The translations under genes and the position numbers were made by a program. Positions 38,486-46,881 of a stretch of 47,726 nucleotides of DNA are shown here, in pieces. Origin of the DNA: Chlamydiota bacterium (GTDB lineage Bacteria; Chlamydiota; Chlamydiia; Chlamydiales; SM23-39); assembly GCA_027451585.1 (NCBI GenBank), contig DAIDIZ010000031.1:1-47726 (forward strand), given 5' to 3'. Within the stretch, counting starts at the first letter, position 1. Each line of letters begins with the position of its first letter. The notes under the pieces were generated by a model. The model was not told the origin of the DNA, did not search any database, and was given only the letters and a program-made list of their open reading frames with translations.

Positions 38486-39894
38486 ATTTTTAGATACTCT
38501 TGGGCAGGCTTTTTCCAGCTAAAATCGATCCTCATTCCTCTTTGAATGAGCTCTCGCCTCTTCTCTCGTTGAGTTTGAAAGAGAAGAAAAGCCCGCTCAA
38601 TGGCACGAGTTGTTTCTTCTTGGGTGGCTTTTTCAAAGACAATCCCATTCCCTTTTTTGTTGTTCTCGATGTCAAAGACCGTGTCTTGGAGTCCGCCCGT
38701 TTTTCGGACGATCGGAATTGTTCCGTAGCGCATTGCGATCAGCTGCGTAAGTCCGCACGGTTCAAAGTGGGAAGGGACTAAAATAAAATCGAGCGCTGCA
38801 TAAATCTGGTGCGCCAGAGGCTCATTGTAATCGAAGTGAAAAAAGGCCGATTCCGTGAAGAGTTCTTTCTTGAGTGTTTCGAAATGGTTTTGGATGGAGG
38901 CAATGGGAGACGATCCGAGAAGAAGAAATGTCCCTCCAAGCTCAAGGGTTTTGCAAAGTCCTGCTTCAATGAGTTCTGGTCCTTTTTGAGGAACGAGTCG
39001 GGTGATGTTTCCGATCCAGGGCCGCTTTTCTTCGCTTAAGCCAAAATGCTTTGCGAGCAAGTGCCGGGCGCCCTCTTTCCCTCGCTCAATTTCCTCAATC
39101 GAGCCTTGTTGATAGTGGATCGAAAGATGGGGATCGTCCGATGGATTCCAGAGAACGGAATCAATTCCATTTAAGATTCCTGAAATTTTATGTTGATAGC
39201 GAGCAAATGCAATACCCTTTCCCTTTTGGGCGATGATTTCTGCTGCATAGCTCGGAGAGACCGTATTCACCGCGTCTGCATAGACTACACCTCCCTTCAA
39301 GAGATTTAGGGTTTCCGTATGGATCTCATCTTGGAAGGCCTCTTTTGGGTAGGTGCCGCTTTGTAGCCCAATAGCCTCTAAGTCCCAATGTGCGCACAGC
39401 CCCTGATACTCCCCGTTATGAATGGTCAAAATCACTTTCTTGATCGGAAGCCGATAGCTCTCTTTTTGGAGATAGGCCGCTACAGCAACTGGCCAGTCGT
39501 GGAGGTGGAGGACGTCAATAGATTCTTTTGCGGTTTTCAACCATTCAAGAGCTGCTTTAGTGAAATAGAGGAATCGTGATGTATCATCTTGATAACCATA
39601 GATATGTGGTCTTTGAAAGTACCCTTTTGGATGGAATGCTTCGAGTAGGGTAAGGTGGCATTGGCCAAAGTAGCCTTGCCAGGCCCTATTTTCATGGAAG
39701 TGTCCCCCTTCTTCGCAGAGGAAAGAGAGAGAAGGATGGAGTCCGATCGGAGGGATAAAACTATATTTGGGCAAAACGACCTCAACTCTATGTGAGAGGC
39801 GTGCCAATTCTCTGGAAAGCCCAACCAAGACCTCTCCCAGTCCCCCCGCTTTGGCAAAAGGGGCAAATTCTGTCGCTAAGTGTACTATTTTCAT
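38476..39894 (-). CDS. glgA: Glycogen synthase (ADP-glucose type)
   Basis: 472 residues from ATG 39894. The family begins MKIVHLATEFAPFAKAGGLGEV, so the longer frame to 40116, which runs through tRNA-Gln, is rejected. GT5 enzyme that elongates glycogen from ADP-glucose. KAGGLGEV near residues 14-21 binds ADP-glucose. HNGEYQG (the usual HN motif) and NTVSPSYA follow. The C-terminal Rossmann half has NITRLVPQKGPELI and FILVPSHFEPCGLTQLIAMRYGTIPIVRKTGGLQDTV, with the acid Glu in EPCGLTQ. It overlaps pgsA by 10 bp convergently. Glycogen metabolism in the window also includes the GH15 gene. Confidence 0.96.
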   Translation of the reverse strand: MKIVHLATEFAPFAKAGGLGEVLVGLSRELARLSHRVEVVLPKYSFIPPIGLHPSLSFLCEEGGHFHENRAWQGYFGQCHLTLLEAFHPKGYFQRPHIYGYQDDTSRFLYFTKAALEWLKTAKESIDVLHLHDWPVAVAAYLQKESYRLPIKKVILTIHNGEYQGLCAHWDLEAIGLQSGTYPKEAFQDEIHTETLNLLKGGVVYADAVNTVSPSYAAEIIAQKGKGIAFARYQHKISGILNGIDSVLWNPSDDPHLSIHYQQGSIEEIERGKEGARHLLAKHFGLSEEKRPWIGNITRLVPQKGPELIEAGLCKTLELGGTFLLLGSSPIASIQNHFETLKKELFTESAFFHFDYNEPLAHQIYAALDFILVPSHFEPCGLTQLIAMRYGTIPIVRKTGGLQDTVFDIENNKKGNGIVFEKATQEETTRAIERAFLLFQTQREKRRELIQRGMRIDFSWKKPAQEYLKIYG

Positions 39895-39974
39895 CCTGAA
39901 TTCTGTATACGCTTGAAGAAAATTTAGTGCATCAGGTAAGATCGCCTCTTTAAATTGGCTTTCTCTGATCGTGT

Positions 39975-40046
<72 letters not shown>

Positions 40047-40081
40047 GTTTTAAAAAAGCCTTATCTTTCCAGGAGTGAATC

Positions 40082-40645
40082 ATGAAACTATCGGTTTCCC
40101 CGAGATCTTCGAGCAAAAAAAGTGATGCGAAACGGCTTCGTCGTGAGGCTCGGGTCCCTGCTGTTGTGTACGGTGCGAAGGGGGAAAATCAGAACATCTC
40201 TCTTCCTCTCGATGAGCTACAGGCATCTCTTCGACAAATCCCTCAGGGATTACTTTCAACAAGTTTGTTTACATTGCATGATGGGCAGAAAACGTATTTG
40301 GCTCTCATTAAGGAAGTTCAGTACCATCCAGTGAGTTATGCTATCCTGCATGTCGATTTCCTCGCTGTATCTGATAAAGAAGCTGTTTCTGTGAATGTTC
40401 CGATTCAGATCGTCGGTCTCGCAGATTGTCCAGGGATCAAATTAGGCGGTTTTATGCGCCAACCGATCCGTTTTGTAAAAGTGTCTTGTTTGCCAAAAGA
40501 GATCCCTCCAAGAGGATTTCTCCTCGATGTGAGTTCTCTCAATGTTGGTGAATCAAGAAGATTGTCCGATCTCTCCATTCCTCCGTCGGTGAAGCCTTTG
40601 GCAAAGATGGCTGAAGTAGTGGCTGTGATCGCGAAGAAGGCGTAG
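40082..40645 (+). CDS. rplY: 50S ribosomal protein L25 (CTC form)
   Basis: 187 residues, the long CTC-type L25 that binds 5S rRNA. The N-terminal L25 domain has RLRREARVPAVVYGAKGENQNISLPLDEL and LIKEVQYHPVSYAILHVDFLAVSDKEAVSVNVPI. The C-terminal CTC extension has VSCLPKEIPPRGFLLDVSSLNVGESRRLSDLSIP. Start ATG 40082 has AGGAG six bases upstream. First gene of a ribosomal run rplY-pth-rpsF-rpsR-rplI, the same order as chlamydial CT799-CT803 (recalled). The stop is 5 bp from pth. Confidence 0.95.
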   Translation: MKLSVSPRSSSKKSDAKRLRREARVPAVVYGAKGENQNISLPLDELQASLRQIPQGLLSTSLFTLHDGQKTYLALIKEVQYHPVSYAILHVDFLAVSDKEAVSVNVPIQIVGLADCPGIKLGGFMRQPIRFVKVSCLPKEIPPRGFLLDVSSLNVGESRRLSDLSIPPSVKPLAKMAEVVAVIAKKA

Positions 40646-40650
40646 TATCA

Positions 40651-41256
40651 ATGGCCTCTTTCCTCATTGTGGGGCTTGGGAATCCAGGAAGTGCATATGA
40701 GGGGACTCGCCATAATGTAGGTTTTGCCTTCGTAGATAGATTGGCGAAGAAGTATAGGCTCCCGTTTTGCAAGAAAGCGAAGTGGAAGGGTCTTTTAGCC
40801 GAAGGGCAGATAGGATCTGATTCCGTTTTGATTCTCAAACCGATGACGTTTATGAATCTGAGTGGGGAATCGGTCCTTTTAGCTGCCGAAGAAAAGCAAC
40901 TTCTTCCGTCCAATATTTTGATCGTCGTGGACGATGTGGATATCCCTTTTGGGACGCTCCGGATGAAAATCAATAGCGGACCTGGGACCCATAACGGATT
41001 GAAGAGTGTAGAAAATTCTCTCCAAACCAATCGGTACGTCCGTTTGCGGATTGGAGTAGGAAGTGAATACGAGGGGGATTTGGCCGAGTTTGTTCTTAAT
41101 CGGTTCTCCCTCGAAGAGGAAGAAGAACTTCCTCTGATTTTAGATAAAGCGATCGAAGCTGTAGAACAATGGCTAGATCGGGGAATAACCCGTGCGATGG
41201 ATTTTGCCAATCGAGTTGGCCGTTCCATCAAACCCAAGCAGGAAGAAAATGGTTAA
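40651..41256 (+). CDS. pth: Peptidyl-tRNA hydrolase
   Basis: 201 residues. Frees tRNA from stalled peptidyl-tRNA in the cytosol. Visible family motifs are LIVGLGNPGSAYEGTRHNVGF (catalytic His in TRHNVG, about residue 22), ILKPMTFMNLSGESV, VVDDVDIPFGTLRMKINSGPG and HNGLKSVENSLQT. Length is typical. It starts 5 bp after rplY and overlaps rpsF by 8 bp, so it is translated in the same operon. Confidence 0.96.
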   Translation: MASFLIVGLGNPGSAYEGTRHNVGFAFVDRLAKKYRLPFCKKAKWKGLLAEGQIGSDSVLILKPMTFMNLSGESVLLAAEEKQLLPSNILIVVDDVDIPFGTLRMKINSGPGTHNGLKSVENSLQTNRYVRLRIGVGSEYEGDLAEFVLNRFSLEEEEELPLILDKAIEAVEQWLDRGITRAMDFANRVGRSIKPKQEENG

Positions 41257-41593
41257 ACAAAGAAAATCACTGTATGAAGGGATGTACATCCTCAGTGCGA
41301 CACTGAGCAATGAATCCCGCAAAAAGGCCTTTGACAAGATTGTCGAAGGGATCACCGAAAAAGGGGGAGAAGTCAAGAAGATCCATGATCAAGGGCGGCG
41401 CAAACTGTGCTACGAGATCAAAGGAAAGAAAGAGGGACATTATTACCTTCTTTATTTCACAGCTCCGACCCAATCGATTGTAGATCTTTGGAAAGAGTAT
41501 CATCTCCACGAAGACCTTCTCCGGTTTGTCACTATGAAAGCAGAGGTTGTTTTAGACTCTCTGGAATTTAACCCCATTCGCATCCAAGGTTGA
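41249..41593 (+). CDS. rpsF: 30S ribosomal protein S6
   Basis: 114 residues from ATG 41249, with AGGAAG directly upstream inside pth. A longer frame from 41192 is an overlap artefact. It has the S6 pattern [17 protein letters not shown], the [31 protein letters not shown] strand pair, and [15 protein letters not shown]. It binds 16S rRNA with S18, the next gene. Overlaps pth by 8 bp. Confidence 0.96.
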   Translation: MVKQRKSLYEGMYILSATLSNESRKKAFDKIVEGITEKGGEVKKIHDQGRRKLCYEIKGKKEGHYYLLYFTAPTQSIVDLWKEYHLHEDLLRFVTMKAEVVLDSLEFNPIRIQG

Positions 41594-41595
41594 TC

Positions 41596-41874
41596 ATGCA
41601 ACAAAAATTTGCCCCATCCCCGAAAAATATAGAAGCTCCGGGAGGAGATTTCTCCCCGTTTTCCAAGAAGAAAAAGGCTTGTCCTTTCACCGCAGCAAAA
41701 GTGAAGACCATTGACTACAAAGACATCGAAACTTTGCGCCAATTCATCACTGAGCGCGGAAAAATCATGCCTCGTCGCATTACGGGAGTCTCCCATTTTT
41801 ATCAAAAAATGCTCAAAAAGGCGATTAAGCAGGCCCGTTATATGGCTTTGCTTCCCTTTGTAGCGGAAGAATAA
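41596..41874 (+). CDS. rpsR: 30S ribosomal protein S18
   Basis: 92 residues from ATG 41596, with AAGG seven bases upstream. The ATG follows the rpsF stop by 2 bp. Core S18 features are [51 protein letters not shown]. The N-terminal ~28 residues (basic, with KKKKACPF) precede the core. It partners S6 on 16S rRNA. Standard operon place between rpsF and rplI. Confidence 0.96.
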   Translation: MQQKFAPSPKNIEAPGGDFSPFSKKKKACPFTAAKVKTIDYKDIETLRQFITERGKIMPRRITGVSHFYQKMLKKAIKQARYMALLPFVAEE

Positions 41875-41890
41875 GAGAGAGGAGAGACAT

Positions 41891-42409
41891 ATGAAACAGC
41901 AATTATTACTACTCGAAGACGTCGAATCTCTTGGTCGCAAAGGCGAGATTGTTTCTGCAAAGCCTGGTTACGTACGCAACTTTCTTCTTCCTCGAGGTCT
42001 TGCGATCATTGCAAGTCCGCATACGCTCCGCAAGCAAGAAGCTTTGCGCAAGGAAAGAGAGAAGCAAGCGATTGTGGATCGACAAGAGGCAGAAGCCTTG
42101 GCCAAACAAATCGAAGGGATTATCCTTGAAATCAAGGTCAAAGTGGACCCTGAAGGACATATGTATGGGTCTGTCTCTCCCTTTGACATTGAGCGTCTTT
42201 TCCAAGAGGGAGGACATCCTGTCGAGAGGAAATATATCCAACTCAATCGTCCCATCAAAGAGACCGGAGTGCACAAGATCTCTCTTAAGCTCAAAGAAGG
42301 GATTGCGGTTATCTGTCAGTTGCAGATCATCCCAGAAGGGGGCCACGTGATGGCTGGCATAGAAGCTGTCACCGCACCCCTTCCGACCCAAGAAAAAACG
42401 GAAGAATAA
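41891..42409 (+). CDS. rplI: 50S ribosomal protein L9
   Basis: 172 residues, start ATG 41891 with GAGGAGA upstream. L9 features are LLLEDVESLGRKGEIVSAKPGYVRNFLLPRGLAI (N-terminal rRNA-binding domain), a long connecting helix rich in Lys/Glu, and the C-terminal globular domain MYGSVSPFDIERLFQEGGH...KETGVHKISLKLKEGI. Last gene of the ribosomal run, followed by a perfect hairpin at 42424-42447. Confidence 0.96.
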   Translation: MKQQLLLLEDVESLGRKGEIVSAKPGYVRNFLLPRGLAIIASPHTLRKQEALRKEREKQAIVDRQEAEALAKQIEGIILEIKVKVDPEGHMYGSVSPFDIERLFQEGGHPVERKYIQLNRPIKETGVHKISLKLKEGIAVICQLQIIPEGGHVMAGIEAVTAPLPTQEKTEE

Positions 42410-42423
42410 TTTCCCTCCGTTTT

Positions 42424-42447
42424 GGAAGGAGAATTGTTTCTCCTTCC
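42424..42447 (+). terminator. Intrinsic-type hairpin after rplI
   Basis: GGAAGGAGAA and TTCTCCTTCC form a perfect 10-bp stem with a TTGT loop, 15 bp after the rplI stop. The following TTCAGTATTA is only moderately T-rich. Position at the end of the ribosomal run supports a terminator. Confidence 0.7.
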
Positions 42448-42484
42448 TTCAGTATTATCCGCGATTATGTTATAACGACTCGTC

Positions 42485-43471
42485 GTGAATGACTCTCCTC
42501 CCTCCTCTTTTTTGATTACTGGTGCTTGTGGCATGATTGGCTCTGGCCTCGTGCGCTACCTAAATGATTTGGGATACAATCGACTTTTTCTTGTCGATGA
42601 CCTAGGTGCGGGAGAAAAGTGGAAAAATCTTTTAGGCAAATCATTTATCGAGCTCATTTCTCCTCAAAATCTTTTTGATTTTCTCAAAACAAGAGGGAAG
42701 GAAATCGATGCAGTTGTTCATTTAGGGGCTTGCTCCGATACCACCGAGACAAATGGCGACTATTTGATGGAGAACAATGTCCGTTTCTCTATTCGTTTGG
42801 CTGAATGGACCTTGAGCCACAATAAGCGATTCATCTATGCATCTTCCGCCGCAACCTACGGCGATGGTTCTTTAGGCTTTTCGGATGACGAAGCTCTCCT
42901 TGAAGATCTCCGGCCTCTGAACCTGTATGGGTTTTCTAAGCATCTTGTAGATCTTTGGATGAAAAGAGAAAATGTTCTTAGCAAAGTGGTGGGGCTGAAA
43001 TATTTCAACGTCTTTGGTCCAAATGAATACCACAAAGCGCATATGAGCTCTTTTGTCTGTAAAATGGTCCCTCTTATCCAAAATCAAATTCCGATCAAAC
43101 TGTTTAAATCCAATGATCCTCTGAGATTTGCTGATGGAGAACAATCTCGTGACTTTATCTACCTGAAGGACGCAGTAAAAATGACAAGCCAATTCCTTTT
43201 TTCTCCTGGAATTGGGGGGATTTACAACATTGGACTGGGCATTCCAACAAGTTGGAATCAGCTGGCGCGCCATCTTTTTGCAAGTTTACAAAAGGATCCT
43301 TCGATCCTTTACATCGATATGCCAAAAGAACTGGATCGTCAATATCAGAATTATACTTGCGCCGACATGAGCAAATTCCATAAGATTTTCCCAGGAACAC
43401 CATTCACCCCGATGCAGGAAGCGGTCCGTGAATATGTGAATGACTATCTTGTGGGACTTCATCGATGGTAA
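42485..43471 (+). CDS. hldD: ADP-L-glycero-D-manno-heptose-6-epimerase
   Basis: 328 residues from GTG 42485. NAD(P)-dependent epimerase that converts ADP-D-glycero- to ADP-L-glycero-D-manno-heptose for the lipopolysaccharide inner core. The Rossmann motif ITGACGMIGSGL starts at residue ~11. Catalytic elements are YASSAATYGDG (Ser) and LYGFSKHLVDLWM (Tyr-x3-Lys). YFNVFGPNEYHKAHMSS, DGEQSRDFIYLKDA and NIGLGIPTSWNQLA are typical. No start ATG fits the first beta strand, and the GTG has no ribosome site. A TATAAC box at 42471-42476 with TTCAGT 17 bp before puts the transcript start near the GTG, so it may be leaderless. Overlaps the next gene by 7 bp. Confidence 0.92.
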   Translation: MNDSPPSSFLITGACGMIGSGLVRYLNDLGYNRLFLVDDLGAGEKWKNLLGKSFIELISPQNLFDFLKTRGKEIDAVVHLGACSDTTETNGDYLMENNVRFSIRLAEWTLSHNKRFIYASSAATYGDGSLGFSDDEALLEDLRPLNLYGFSKHLVDLWMKRENVLSKVVGLKYFNVFGPNEYHKAHMSSFVCKMVPLIQNQIPIKLFKSNDPLRFADGEQSRDFIYLKDAVKMTSQFLFSPGIGGIYNIGLGIPTSWNQLARHLFASLQKDPSILYIDMPKELDRQYQNYTCADMSKFHKIFPGTPFTPMQEAVREYVNDYLVGLHRW

Positions 43472-44505
43472 TTTCAACTGACACAATAGAGGCGCTTCGC
43501 TCTTTCCGCGTCCTTGTCCTGGGCGATTTTTTACTCGACACTTATACGATCGGCAGGGTGCGGAGGATTTCTCCTGAGGCTCCTGTTCCGGTTTTGGAGG
43601 TGAAGGCTCAAGAATCTAGGCCAGGGGGTGCAGGCAATGTAGTGCTTAATTTAGGGGCGCTTGGTGGACATGTGATTTGCATGGGAAGGGTTGGCTCTGA
43701 TGTGCCAGGAAAAGAACTCAAAACTCTCCTCTCTCAACCGCATATCGATGCATCCTATCTTACGATCCAAATGGGATATCCGACTCCAGTCAAGCATCGA
43801 CTTATTGCAGATAGTCAACAATTGCTTCGCTTTGATATTGAAACGATCGCGCCGCTTGATCCTCTGCTCGAACAAGAGATGGTCAAAACGTTGGTTGAGG
43901 TAATTCCTCAAGTAGAGATTGTGGCTCTTTCCGATTATGCAAAAGGCTTCTTAACTCCTTCACTCATTCAAGAAGTGATTGCGATTGCCAAGGTCTATGA
44001 AGTTCCTGTAATCGTTGATCCGAAGGGAACCGATTTCACCAAATATCGAGGGGCTACTTTATTGAAGCCGAATCTCTCAGAGGCGTACGCAGCAGCGCAG
44101 TGTCCTCTCTCCGTTCCGATTGGAACGGTGGCCCAAAAGCTCTTTTCTGAGTCTCCCGTTGATAGGCTTTTGATCACTCGCTCTGAGGAGGGGATGAGTC
44201 TTTTCTATCCAGAAGGAAAGCAGGATCATTTTCCTGTTGTCTGCAAAGAGGTCAAAGATGTGACCGGGGCAGGAGACACAGTTCTTGCGATCCTTTGTGC
44301 GGCACTCGCAAATGGCCTTCCTTTACCCGTTGGTGTCGAATTATCGAATTTGGGGGCGGGGATTGCCATTGAACGGCTGGGTTGCGCTCAAATCACGTTG
44401 AAAGACCTCATTAAACGGGTGGCCAAGAAAAGAAAAGCAGAGAGTTTTCCTCTAGGGGATTTGCTGAAACGGAAGGCTTCTGCAACTGGGCGAGGAGCTG
44501 TTTAG
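43465..44505 (+). CDS. hldA: D-glycero-beta-D-manno-heptose-7-phosphate kinase (monofunctional)
   Basis: 346-residue PfkB-family sugar kinase. It opens FRVLVLGDFLLDTYTIGRVRRISPEAPVPVLEV, the RfaE N-terminal domain pattern. GGAGNVVLNLGALGGHV and the ATP/base motif DVTGAGDTVLAIL (catalytic Asp in GAGD) follow. It phosphorylates heptose-7-phosphate at C1. The C-terminal nucleotidyltransferase domain of bifunctional HldE is missing, so an HldC-like enzyme must be encoded elsewhere. The last ~25 residues are basic and variable. It overlaps hldD by 7 bp and its stop meets the LysR stop convergently (4 bp). Confidence 0.9.
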   Translation: MVISTDTIEALRSFRVLVLGDFLLDTYTIGRVRRISPEAPVPVLEVKAQESRPGGAGNVVLNLGALGGHVICMGRVGSDVPGKELKTLLSQPHIDASYLTIQMGYPTPVKHRLIADSQQLLRFDIETIAPLDPLLEQEMVKTLVEVIPQVEIVALSDYAKGFLTPSLIQEVIAIAKVYEVPVIVDPKGTDFTKYRGATLLKPNLSEAYAAAQCPLSVPIGTVAQKLFSESPVDRLLITRSEEGMSLFYPEGKQDHFPVVCKEVKDVTGAGDTVLAILCAALANGLPLPVGVELSNLGAGIAIERLGCAQITLKDLIKRVAKKRKAESFPLGDLLKRKASATGRGAV

Positions 44506-45365
44506 AGAGCGTGAGGGATGGCTTGTTTGAGTTTTTTCAGCAGGAACTCAATGAGCGATTCAATGGCGGGGCTCTCCTTATTATTTTGTCTAAGTAAAGA
44601 GACATGGAGCTCGGGTAAAGCAGGTAAAAGATGGTCTATCCGGATTAATTTTTCAGGGATCATCGTAACCGGAAGAACAGTAAATCCCATGTTCGCTTTC
44701 ACTGCAGCAATCGTTCCGGCATAACTGGGGCTTGAATAGACCATCCTCCATCCTATCCGGTCCTTTTCGAGCGCTTCAATTGCTCTTGATCGGTAAACGC
44801 ACGGTTCGGGAGCTAGCACAAGAGGGATCGGGTTTTCTGGATTGGATGGTATCGTCATCCCTTCTTTTCCAACCCAAACAAGGGGCTCAGTCCAAACTTC
44901 CACCCCAAAAGGAAATCCTTCAGGCGAGGTCATCTTCACTAAAACAAGGTCCAAGCTTTTATTTTTAAATTGATCAAATAGATTGAGCGAAAGCCCGCAC
45001 TGCACATTTAAAAAGATCCGCGGATGGATGCGAGAAAAATCGGCCAGTACGTCAGCTAAAAAACGGGCTGCAAAATCTTCTGGTATCCCGACTCTCACTT
45101 CTCCATCGAGCTCCGGGTATTTGAACCGATCGATAATCTCCTGATGTAATCCGAGAATTCTGAGAGCGTAAGGTAAAAATAGTTCGCCACTTTGGGTCAG
45201 ACTTGCTTTTTTTCCCCTTTCAATGAGTGTGATTTGAAGACTTTTTTCCAGGTTGGCGATTTGCTGCGTCATTGCTGATTGAGTCCTTTTCATCTTGGTC
45301 GCAGCTTTTGTAAAGCTTCCTGTCTCTGCTACGGCTACAAAACATTCGAGAGAAAATGTATCCAT
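44502..45365 (-). CDS. LysR-family transcriptional regulator
   Basis: 287 residues. The N-terminal winged helix-turn-helix is plain: LECFVAVAETGSFTKAATKMKRTQSAMTQQIANLEKSLQ (residues ~5-45), then a linker and an effector-binding domain (about 90-280). Divergent from dabB across ~90 bp, the usual layout of a LysR regulator and its target operon. A dyad with LysR-type T-N11-A spacing lies between them (45374-45390). LysR regulators control inorganic-carbon genes in other bacteria (CbbR, CcmR-type), so control of dabB/dabA is a fair inference. The effector is unknown. Confidence 0.92.
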   Translation of the reverse strand: MDTFSLECFVAVAETGSFTKAATKMKRTQSAMTQQIANLEKSLQITLIERGKKASLTQSGELFLPYALRILGLHQEIIDRFKYPELDGEVRVGIPEDFAARFLADVLADFSRIHPRIFLNVQCGLSLNLFDQFKNKSLDLVLVKMTSPEGFPFGVEVWTEPLVWVGKEGMTIPSNPENPIPLVLAPEPCVYRSRAIEALEKDRIGWRMVYSSPSYAGTIAAVKANMGFTVLPVTMIPEKLIRIDHLLPALPELHVSLLRQNNKESPAIESLIEFLLKKLKQAIPHAL

Positions 45366-45373
45366 AAGAAATT

Positions 45374-45390
45374 CTTATCATTTAAATAAG
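45374..45390. promoter_or_regulatory. Candidate LysR operator between lysR-type gene and dabB
   Basis: CTTAT-CATTTAA-ATAAG forms a dyad with a 7-bp centre and contains the LysR T-N11-A pattern. It is the clearest dyad in the 91-bp divergent gap. A possible -10 box TAATAT for dabB is at 45406-45411. Confidence 0.45.
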
Positions 45391-45456
45391 TTTAATGAAT
45401 TTGTCTAATATTACAAGAGGACTTTATCCTGGTCAATAAGAAAGGCAAGGATTGGT

Positions 45457-46881
45457 ATGGAAATTTTTTTTTACTGGCTTTTGGTTTTATTGCCCGGTCT
45501 TATGGGTGTAGGGTCTTTATTTGGAAAAGCGAAGATTTCGATCTTTGGAATAGGGGCTGTATTTCTAGGTTTTTTATCCTTTGGTGGGGGCGTCAAGCTG
45601 AACTCTTTGAGCTGGTTTATCTCACTTTTTATTCTTTTTTTAAGTGGCATCGTTCATCTTTTTTCGATTCGGTACATGTCTGGAGATCGACAATTCAATT
45701 CTTTTTTTGTCAAATTAGGTCTCCTCACCTCGAGCCTACTTCTTATGATTGGGGCAGACCATCTCCTTCTCTTTTTGACGTGTTGGGCTTTGAGTAATCT
45801 CCTTTTGGTTTATTTAATGATTCACAAGAGCGAGTGGTCCGCGTCTTTACAAAGCGGGCTCTTGCTGCTTCGGTATTCGTTATTAGGGACTGCCTTTTTG
45901 GGTTTAGCGGTCTTCCTTTTTGGGTTTTATTGCAATACGCTTTCTTTACAAGAGATCATCGGTTATCGTGATCGTATCCCCCCTGTTATCAAAGAAATCA
46001 TTCTTTTTTGTTTGATGACGTCGGCACTTGTCCAATCGGGTGTGTGGCCTTTTCATAAATGGCTCTTGAGCTCTCTCAATTCTCCTACTCCTGTCAGTGG
46101 GTTTATGCATGCAGGGTTGGTCAATGGAGGAGGTTTTCTCCTTGCACGATTCGCTCCTCTTTTTTTAGAGACATCCTGGATCCTTGATTCTCTCTTTATT
46201 GTAGGGGGAATTTCTGTCGTATTAGGAACTTTTTGGAAGCTAATGCAAAGCAGCATCAAGTCCATGCTTGCTTGCTCAACAATGGCTCAAATGGGGTTTA
46301 TGTTGATGCAGTGTGGTCTTGGTTTATTTCCAGCAGCTCTTGCCCATCTTTGCTCTCACGGACTGTTCAAATGCTCCCTTTTTCTTCATTCAGGGTCTGC
46401 AATTGAAAGAAGGAGAAGTGGAGATCGGATTGAGAGGAAAGCTCTCTATGCTGTTTCTTGGTTAGCAGGGCTCGCAGGTGTCTATGGTTTTTCTCTTTGG
46501 ATCGATCTTCCAAGTTCTTATGGGACAACGCAAATGATTTTGATGGTATTTGCTTGGATTTCATCCTCTCATATTGCTTATTTGCTTTTCGATAGAGGTG
46601 GAATTTGGATCTCCGTTGGTGTGGTAGCGCCTTTTCTCTTTGGGATTCTTTACGGATCAACAGCCCATTGGATCGAATCGTTTTTCTTCTTGGAGATGGG
46701 GCCTCTTCTTCCGCTCCGTCCCGTGCACATGATTGGGTCTATATTGATCGTTCTTTTTTCTATAGGCAGTAATCTGAACCTATTTTCTTCTAGAAGGCTC
46801 TACGTGGCTATGATGAATATGAGCCAAAGCGACAAAAGGAGTGTCACTACGGATCGAATGAAGTACAGGTATACAAAATGA
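45457..46881 (+). CDS. dabB: DabB-like proton-conducting subunit of an inorganic carbon transporter
   Basis: 474-residue polytopic membrane protein (about 13 hydrophobic helices) of the NuoL/MrpA proton-translocating family. The diagnostic stretch is SGVWPFHKWLLSSLNSPTPVSG followed by FMHAGLVNGGGFLLARFAPLF (about residues 195-235). The HAGLVNGGGFLL spelling is that of DabB rather than NuoL (which has HAATMVTAG). Further parts are GADHLLLFLTCWALSNLLLVYLMIHKSEW and LACSTMAQMGFMLMQCGLG. No other complex I subunit is nearby. In DAB systems DabB couples proton influx to DabA, which hydrates CO2 one-way to bicarbonate. Start ATG has AAGGA upstream. The last bases (ATGA) overlap the dabA start. Confidence 0.85.
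   Translation: MEIFFYWLLVLLPGLMGVGSLFGKAKISIFGIGAVFLGFLSFGGGVKLNSLSWFISLFILFLSGIVHLFSIRYMSGDRQFNSFFVKLGLLTSSLLLMIGADHLLLFLTCWALSNLLLVYLMIHKSEWSASLQSGLLLLRYSLLGTAFLGLAVFLFGFYCNTLSLQEIIGYRDRIPPVIKEIILFCLMTSALVQSGVWPFHKWLLSSLNSPTPVSGFMHAGLVNGGGFLLARFAPLFLETSWILDSLFIVGGISVVLGTFWKLMQSSIKSMLACSTMAQMGFMLMQCGLGLFPAALAHLCSHGLFKCSLFLHSGSAIERRRSGDRIERKALYAVSWLAGLAGVYGFSLWIDLPSSYGTTQMILMVFAWISSSHIAYLLFDRGGIWISVGVVAPFLFGILYGSTAHWIESFFFLEMGPLLPLRPVHMIGSILIVLFSIGSNLNLFSSRRLYVAMMNMSQSDKRSVTTDRMKYRYTK

Noticed and set aside
45457-46881. dabB as NuoL of complex I
   Set aside because: No other nuo genes are nearby, the protein is short, and the HAGLVNGGGFLL motif and DUF2309 partner fit DabB.
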